From Streptomyces violaceoruber (lineage in GTDB: Bacteria > Actinomycetota > Actinomycetes > Streptomycetales > Streptomycetaceae), in contig NZ_CP137734.1 of assembly GCF_033406955.1 (NCBI RefSeq), forward strand, positions 1,674,001 to 1,738,000: a DNA stretch of 64,000 nucleotides, in the 5' to 3' direction. Both the position numbers and the translations under genes were made by a program. Below the pieces are notes generated by a model, which searched no databases, was not told the DNA's origin, and saw only the letters and a list, made by a program, of their open reading frames with translations. Shown here in pieces: positions 60,069-64,000 of this stretch. The number at the start of each line of letters is the position of its first letter. Positions within the stretch are counted from its first letter, which is position 1.

Positions 60069-60551
60069 ATGGGAGCGTGGGACCTCCTGCTGGCCGGCCT
60101 GGTCATTCTGCTCGGGCTGTGCGGCGTCCTGCTGCCCGGCGTGCCGGGATCGTGGCTGGTGTGGGCCGGGGTGCTGTGGTGGGCGCTGAAGGACCCGCGG
60201 CCGCTCGCGTGGGCGGTCCTGGTCGGTTCCACCGTCGTGCTGCTGCTGTCCCGGGCGGTGCGCTGGGCGCTGCCGACCCGCAGGAAACGCCGGGACGAGG
60301 CCATGCGCCGGCTGACGGCGTACGCGGGCGCGGGCGCCGTCCTCGGCTTCGTCCTGGTCCCCGTGCTCGGCGCGATCCCCGGCTTCATGGGCGGCATCTA
60401 CCTCGCCGAGCGGCTGCGGCTGGGGCGGCACGGCGAGGCGATGGCGTCGCTGCGGACGGCGATGCGCCAGGGCGGCGCCGACCTGCTGACCGAGCTGTTC
60501 GCCTGCCTGCTGATCACCGGGGCGTGGCTGGGAGCGGTACTGGCCGGCTGA
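60069..60551 (+). CDS. DUF456 membrane protein
   Basis: 160 residues with four hydrophobic segments (about 4-28, 34-60, 85-112 and 140-158). The N-terminal LVILLGLCGVLLPGVPGSWLVW and central GFVLVPVLGAIPGFMGG match the DUF456 family, small Gly-rich membrane proteins of unknown function. Its start has no good ribosome-binding site (CACCCT lies 6 nt ahead, as in the leaderless pattern). Its last 38 bp overlap the 3' end of the convergent ogt gene. Confidence 0.85.
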   Translation: MGAWDLLLAGLVILLGLCGVLLPGVPGSWLVWAGVLWWALKDPRPLAWAVLVGSTVVLLLSRAVRWALPTRRKRRDEAMRRLTAYAGAGAVLGFVLVPVLGAIPGFMGGIYLAERLRLGRHGEAMASLRTAMRQGGADLLTELFACLLITGAWLGAVLAG

Positions 60552-61086
60552 GCGGGGCGCCCTCCAGCGACAGCAGCCGCGTCTTGCGTTCCAGCCCGCC
60601 CGCGTACCCGGTCAGGGAGCCGTCGGCGCCGATCACCCGGTGGCAGGGGCGCAGGATCAGCAGCGGATTCGCGCCGATCGCACCCCCGACGGCGCGTACC
60701 GCGGGCCGCGACGCCCCGATGCGCGCGGCGATCTCGCCGTACGTCGTGGTCGCGCCGTAGGGCACGTCGTCCAGTGCCGCCCACACGCGCTCCCGGAAGG
60801 CGGTGCCCTGCGCGCGCAGCGGCAGCGAGAACTCCGTCAGCTCCCCGGCGAAGTAGGCGCCGAGCTGTTCCTCGGCCGCCCGGAAGGGCCCGGCGTCGTG
60901 CCGCCACCCGTCCCGGACGCTCCGGCCGCCCTTCTGCCCGGGCACGGACAGGGAGGTGAGCGCGCCGTCGGAGCCGGCGGTGAGGAGCAGCGGCCCGACG
61001 GGGCTGTCGACCTCGTGCCAGTACGTCTCGGCGGGGATGCTCGTGGGCGTAGGCGTGGGCGTGGTCGTCGGCGTGGTCGTGGTCAT
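60514..61086 (-). CDS. ogt: Methylated-DNA--protein-cysteine methyltransferase (Ogt)
   Basis: 190 residues. The active-site ILRPCHRVIG (Cys about 148) and GTAFRERVWAALDDVPYGATTTYGEIA winged-helix segment identify an O6-alkylguanine-DNA alkyltransferase, a suicide repair enzyme. The N-terminus is a run of Thr/Pro repeats (residues 2-15) encoded by a GTCGGCGTG-type DNA repeat, not found in most Ogt proteins. The ATG at 61086 overlaps the Ada-AlkA stop as ATGA. The 3' end overlaps the convergent DUF456 gene by 38 bp. Confidence 0.93.
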   Translation of the reverse strand: MTTTTPTTTPTPTPTSIPAETYWHEVDSPVGPLLLTAGSDGALTSLSVPGQKGGRSVRDGWRHDAGPFRAAEEQLGAYFAGELTEFSLPLRAQGTAFRERVWAALDDVPYGATTTYGEIAARIGASRPAVRAVGGAIGANPLLILRPCHRVIGADGSLTGYAGGLERKTRLLSLEGAPLSRPVPLPATPR

Positions 61087-62516
61087 CGGTCGTTCTCCCA
61101 CTCTCCTGCTGCGCGCAGGTGGTTCAGTGCGTACGAGCGCCAGGGGCGCCAGGTGTCGGGGACGGCGGCGCCGGGCGGGGCGACGTCCGGGTCGCCGAGG
61201 GCGCGGGTGCGCACGACGGCGACGGTACGGGCGTCCAGGCCGGGCACGGCGAGCAGCGCGCGCTCGGCGTCGTCCCGGTCGGCGCCGGGGTCCAGGCGTA
61301 CGGCGCCGTCGGCGAGGGCGGCGGCGAGCGCGCCCGGGGTGCCGTGCGGCGCGGCCCCGGCGAGGACGTCCGGTTCGGGGAAGAGGTGGGTGAGGGTGCC
61401 GCAGGGCGCGTCGAGCGCCTTGCCGTACCGCTGGACGAGCCGCTCGGCCTCGGTGCGCCCCACCAGGGCGCGCACCGCCAGTTCCGCGGGGTCGGCGGTG
61501 CCCGGTGAGCGCAGCCCGGGGCGGGCGGCGACCAGGGGGGCGAGCCGGGGGTCGGCGCCGAGCCGCTCGTCGACGGCGTACGGGTCGGCGTCGAGGTCGA
61601 ACAGTCGCCGCAGCCGCTGTACGGAGGTGGTCAGGTCGCGCAGGTCGGTGAGGTGGAGGCGGGCCTCCAGCCAGCCCCCGCTGCCGGTGCCCGCCCGGCC
61701 CGGCCGTTCCTGGACGGCGACGATCCCGGTGCCGTACGGCAGGCGCAGGGTGCGCCGGTAGAGGCGGCGGCCGGTCTCGCCGCTCACCTCCTCGACGCCG
61801 GTGACGGCCTCCCGCTGGAGCAGGTCGAAGACGGGGCCGGCCTGGTAGGGGCCGCGGTGGGCCAGGCGCAGCGGGACGCCGGCGGAGGGGGTGGCCGTGC
61901 GCCGGGCGGCCCGGTCGCGGGCCGGGGCGGCGGCGCGCAGCTCGCTCGGGGTGGCCGCGTACACGGCCCGGATCGTGTCGTTGAACTGCCGCACGCTGGC
62001 GAACCCGGACGCGAAGGCGATCTCGGTGACCGGCAGGACGGTGGTCTGCAGCAGGACCCGCGCGGTGTGCGCCCGCTGGGCGCGGGCGAGGGCCACGGGT
62101 CCGGCGCCCACCTCGGCGGTGAGCTGGCGCTGCACCTGGCGGGCGCTGTAGCCGAGCCGTCCGGCGAGTCCGGCGACGCCCTCGCGGTCCACCACGCCGT
62201 CGCCGATCAGCCGCATGGCCCGGCCGACGACGTCGGCGCGGACGTTCCAGTCGGCGGAGCCCGGCACGGCGTCGGGGCGGCACCGCCGGCAGGCCCGGAA
62301 GCCCGAGCCCTGCGCGGCGGCGGCCGTCGCGAAGAACCGCACGTTGCGCCGCTTCGGTGTGACGGCGGGGCAGCTGGGCCGGCAGTAGATGCCGGTCGTC
62401 TCGACGGCGAAGAAGAACGCGCCGTCGAACCGGGCGTCCCGGCTCCGCACTGCCTCGTACCGGACGTCCTCGCGCGCGTCCGCGTGCTCTGCCGGCTGCA
62501 CTGTCTGTGGTGTCAC
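61083..62516 (-). CDS. Ada-AlkA fusion: alkylation sensor/regulator and 3-methyladenine DNA glycosylase
   Basis: 477 residues from the GTG at 62516; an ATG at 62567 would add 17. Residues 18-85 are the Ada zinc/methyl-phosphotriester domain with YCRPSC (Cys 45 and 49) and CRRC (76 and 79). About 95-180 is an AraC-type HTH (LAGRLGYSARQVQRQL; FNDTIRAVYAATPSEL). About 200-300 is the AlkA N-terminal domain, and 300-477 the HhH-GPD glycosylase (LLAVPGLDARTVAVVRTRALGDPDVAP, then WRPWRSYALNHLR). It senses alkylated DNA, activates repair genes and excises alkylated bases. Second gene of the rsgA-ada/alkA-ogt block. Confidence 0.92.
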   Translation of the reverse strand: MTPQTVQPAEHADAREDVRYEAVRSRDARFDGAFFFAVETTGIYCRPSCPAVTPKRRNVRFFATAAAAQGSGFRACRRCRPDAVPGSADWNVRADVVGRAMRLIGDGVVDREGVAGLAGRLGYSARQVQRQLTAEVGAGPVALARAQRAHTARVLLQTTVLPVTEIAFASGFASVRQFNDTIRAVYAATPSELRAAAPARDRAARRTATPSAGVPLRLAHRGPYQAGPVFDLLQREAVTGVEEVSGETGRRLYRRTLRLPYGTGIVAVQERPGRAGTGSGGWLEARLHLTDLRDLTTSVQRLRRLFDLDADPYAVDERLGADPRLAPLVAARPGLRSPGTADPAELAVRALVGRTEAERLVQRYGKALDAPCGTLTHLFPEPDVLAGAAPHGTPGALAAALADGAVRLDPGADRDDAERALLAVPGLDARTVAVVRTRALGDPDVAPPGAAVPDTWRPWRSYALNHLRAAGEWENDR

Positions 62517-62588
62517 GCTGTCCAGTCTCCGCCAGACCGGCGGACCGGGCTGGCGGAAATCGGACATCGCGTTGGAGCGGCCGGCGGG

Positions 62589-63689
62589 CTACCTCAGGCC
62601 ACCCCGCTTGGCCTCCATCGCCGCCTTGCCGATGGCGCCCCGGCGCTTGTACTCCTTGCGGATCTCGGCCCGCGCCCGGGCGTCGGTCTTGGCGACGATG
62701 CGCTGGTTCTCCCGCATCAGCTTGCGGTAGCTCTCCAGCCGCCGCTCGGGCAGTGCACCGCTGTCGATGGCGGCGAGAACGGCACAGCCCGGCTCGCTCT
62801 CGTGGGCGCAGTCGTGGAACCGGCACTCCTCGGCCAGCTCCGCGATCTCGGCGAACACCTGGTCCACCCCGTTGCCCGCGTCGAAGAGCCCGACGCCCCG
62901 CAGTCCGGGGGTGTCGATCAGCACGCCCCCGCCGGGCAGGGCGAGGAGGTTGCGGGTGGTGGTGGTGTGCCGGCCCTTGCCGTCGACGTCGCGGATGGCC
63001 TGGACGTCCATGGCGTCCTCGCCGAGCAGGGCGTTGGCGAGGGTGGACTTGCCGGCGCCGGACTGCCCGAGCAGCACGGCGGTACCGCCGGAGACGACGG
63101 CGGCGAGCACGTCGAGCCCCTCGCCCTGCTCGGCGCTGACCGGCAGCACCGGCACGCCGGGCGCGGCGGTCTCCACGTCCTGGACGAGGTACGCCAGGGT
63201 CACCGGGTCGGGCACGAGGTCGGCCTTGGTGAGGACGACCAGGGGCTGTGCCCCGGATTCCCAGGCGAGGGCGAGGAACCGTTCGATCCGGGCGAGGTCC
63301 AGCTCGACCGCGAGGGACACGGCGACGACGGCGTGGTCGACGTTGGCCGCGAGGATCTGCCCCTCGGACCGCTTGGACGAGGTGGAGCGCACGAAGGCGG
63401 TACGGCGGGGCAGATACGTGCGTACGTAGCGCGGGTTGCCGCCCGGTTCGACGGCGACCCAGTCGCCGGTGCAGACGACGCGCAGCGGGTCGTGCGGCGT
63501 GACGAACGCGGTGTCGGCGCGCAGGACGCCGTCCGCGGTGACGACGTCGCACTGTCCGCGGTCGACCCGCACGACCCGGCCGGGCAGCAGCCCTTCAGCG
63601 GCGTACGGCGCGAACGCGTCGGCCCAGGAGTCGTCCCAGCCGTAGGAGGACAGGGCGGAGTGGTTGGAGTGGGAAGACGTGGAAGTCAA
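62589..63689 (-). CDS. rsgA: RsgA-type circularly permuted GTPase
   Basis: 366 residues. TTG start at 63689 with AAGGG about 8 nt upstream. N-terminal OB fold (GRVVRVDRGQCDVVTADGVL), then the GTPase motifs in permuted order: LTKADLV (G4), LLGQSGAGKSTLAN (G1), a T-rich G2 (GRHTTTTRN) and IDTPGLRG (G3). The C-terminal zinc finger is CRFHDCAHESEPGC. RsgA helps late 30S subunit maturation. It is followed 72 bp downstream by the Ada-AlkA gene. A predicted 23-residue peptide gene lies 54 bp upstream. Confidence 0.93.
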   Translation of the reverse strand: MTSTSSHSNHSALSSYGWDDSWADAFAPYAAEGLLPGRVVRVDRGQCDVVTADGVLRADTAFVTPHDPLRVVCTGDWVAVEPGGNPRYVRTYLPRRTAFVRSTSSKRSEGQILAANVDHAVVAVSLAVELDLARIERFLALAWESGAQPLVVLTKADLVPDPVTLAYLVQDVETAAPGVPVLPVSAEQGEGLDVLAAVVSGGTAVLLGQSGAGKSTLANALLGEDAMDVQAIRDVDGKGRHTTTTRNLLALPGGGVLIDTPGLRGVGLFDAGNGVDQVFAEIAELAEECRFHDCAHESEPGCAVLAAIDSGALPERRLESYRKLMRENQRIVAKTDARARAEIRKEYKRRGAIGKAAMEAKRGGLR

Positions 63690-63743
63690 GGGGTGACCCT
63701 TCGGGGTGCGGCCCCGGTGCGAGAACTCAGGGAGCGGCTGAGA

Positions 63744-63815
63744 TCAGCCGGTGGCCGCGGAGGTGGACTCGATGGACTCCTGGATGCGGGCAGCGCCCGT
63801 CACAGTGACAGCCAT
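63744..63815 (-). CDS. Predicted 23-residue peptide upstream of rsgA
   Basis: ATG at 63815 with a strong AGGAGGT 8 nt upstream; the peptide reads MAVTVTGAARIQESIESTSA plus ATG. Third codon positions are nearly all G/C, like real genes here. No Cys and no signal. A TAGGGT hexamer (63882-63887, minus strand) could be its -10. It may be a leader peptide for rsgA or an independent small protein; no family recognised. Confidence 0.5.
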   Translation of the reverse strand: MAVTVTGAARIQESIESTSAATG

Positions 63816-63935
63816 TGGTCGACACCTCCTCGGAAAAGACCCCTGTCGGCGGCCGCTTGGGCCGCCGCTCGGACATCGGTCACCCTAGTCGCGCGCCCGA
63901 AGGCCGCGCCACCGAATAACCCCGGAACCGTCCGC

Positions 63936-64000
63936 TCACACCTCCACGGGCGCGTCCTCCGGCAGGCTGTCCATGAAGGAGCTGACCGAGAAGACCGCGT
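63936..64000 (-). CDS. C-terminal end of a minus-strand gene (5' part outside the window)
   Basis: The frame ending at TGA 63936-63938 reads ...AVFSVSSFMDSLPEDAPVEV with every third position G or C, typical of real coding sequence here. The product cannot be identified from 20 residues. Confidence 0.5.
   Translation of the reverse strand, partial: AVFSVSSFMDSLPEDAPVEV

Noticed and set aside
63727..63876. Alternative 49-residue frame with CHCDGRCPH, ATG 5 nt after TAGGGT on the minus strand
   Set aside because: Its third positions are mixed, while the overlapping 23-residue frame has coding-like usage and a strong ribosome-binding site. The Cys motif is probably chance.

Overview
The window is chromosomal DNA from a high-GC Gram-positive actinomycete, almost certainly a Streptomyces. 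Third codon positions are nearly all G or C, GTG and TTG starts are common, and the gene content is typical: an ALF-repeat secreted protein, LAL-type LuxR regulators, a DmdR/IdeR-style iron box, a DUF2637 membrane protein, a fused SecDF and a third MreB-like protein. From memory, and not checked, the gene order resembles the SCO6149-SCO6200 part of the S. coelicolor chromosome. I see no phage, insertion sequence, CRISPR array, rRNA or complete tRNA.

Left part (1-16.3 kb): a secreted trypsin-fold/FG-GAP protein with a damaged triad; a 1156-residue Tat-exported ALF-repeat coiled-coil protein divergent from a small secreted protein; an acyl-CoA synthetase pair divergent from a GAF-LuxR regulator; a LAL regulator followed by a dense stretch of palindromes, a promoter-like site and a tiny ORF; a winged-helix AlkZ-like protein; and a polysaccharide-pyruvyl-transferase-like protein.

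Centre-left (16.3-29.8 kb): a large minus-strand operon is the most distinctive system. It encodes a sedoheptulose-7-phosphate isomerase (GmhA-like), an HldE-like kinase/nucleotidyltransferase, a GmhB-like phosphatase, two GT9 heptosyltransferase-like enzymes, a GT4, three GT2 enzymes, one further glycosyltransferase and a NodU/CmcH carbamoyltransferase. A UDP-xylose-synthase-like SDR precedes it. Every junction among the eleven core genes can be read as a 4-nt ATGA/GTGA overlap. The simplest reading is a nucleotide-activated heptose pathway feeding a carbamoylated, heptose-containing surface or secreted glycoconjugate in an organism without LPS.

Centre (29.9-42 kb): a lipoprotein polysaccharide deacetylase, an SRPBCC protein and a secreted EEP-family phosphodiesterase, all with promoter-like hexamers 6 nt before the start codon (leaderless candidates). 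A purine catabolism block follows: the three xanthine dehydrogenase subunits, an NCS2 purine permease and XdhC, with a Tat-exported alpha/beta hydrolase behind, divergent from a PucR regulator across a 7+7 bp palindrome.

Right part (42-64 kb): a TPR protein; an Rv1733c-like membrane protein preceded by a pentanucleotide repeat; an 831-bp G-rich gap; an operon of two DksA/TraR zinc-finger proteins and a short MreB-like protein, divergent from a NarL-type two-component system with an OsdR/DevR-like palindrome between them; a small secreted protein and SecDF; a GntR regulator; an iron-box-controlled FhuF-like reductase; a DUF2637 protein; an anti-sigma-like ATPase; a PoxB-like ThDP enzyme; a PP2C-fold protein lacking catalytic aspartates; a two-HTH regulator; a DUF456 protein; and a DNA-alkylation repair block (RsgA GTPase, Ada-AlkA fusion, Ogt) preceded by a predicted 23-residue peptide gene.
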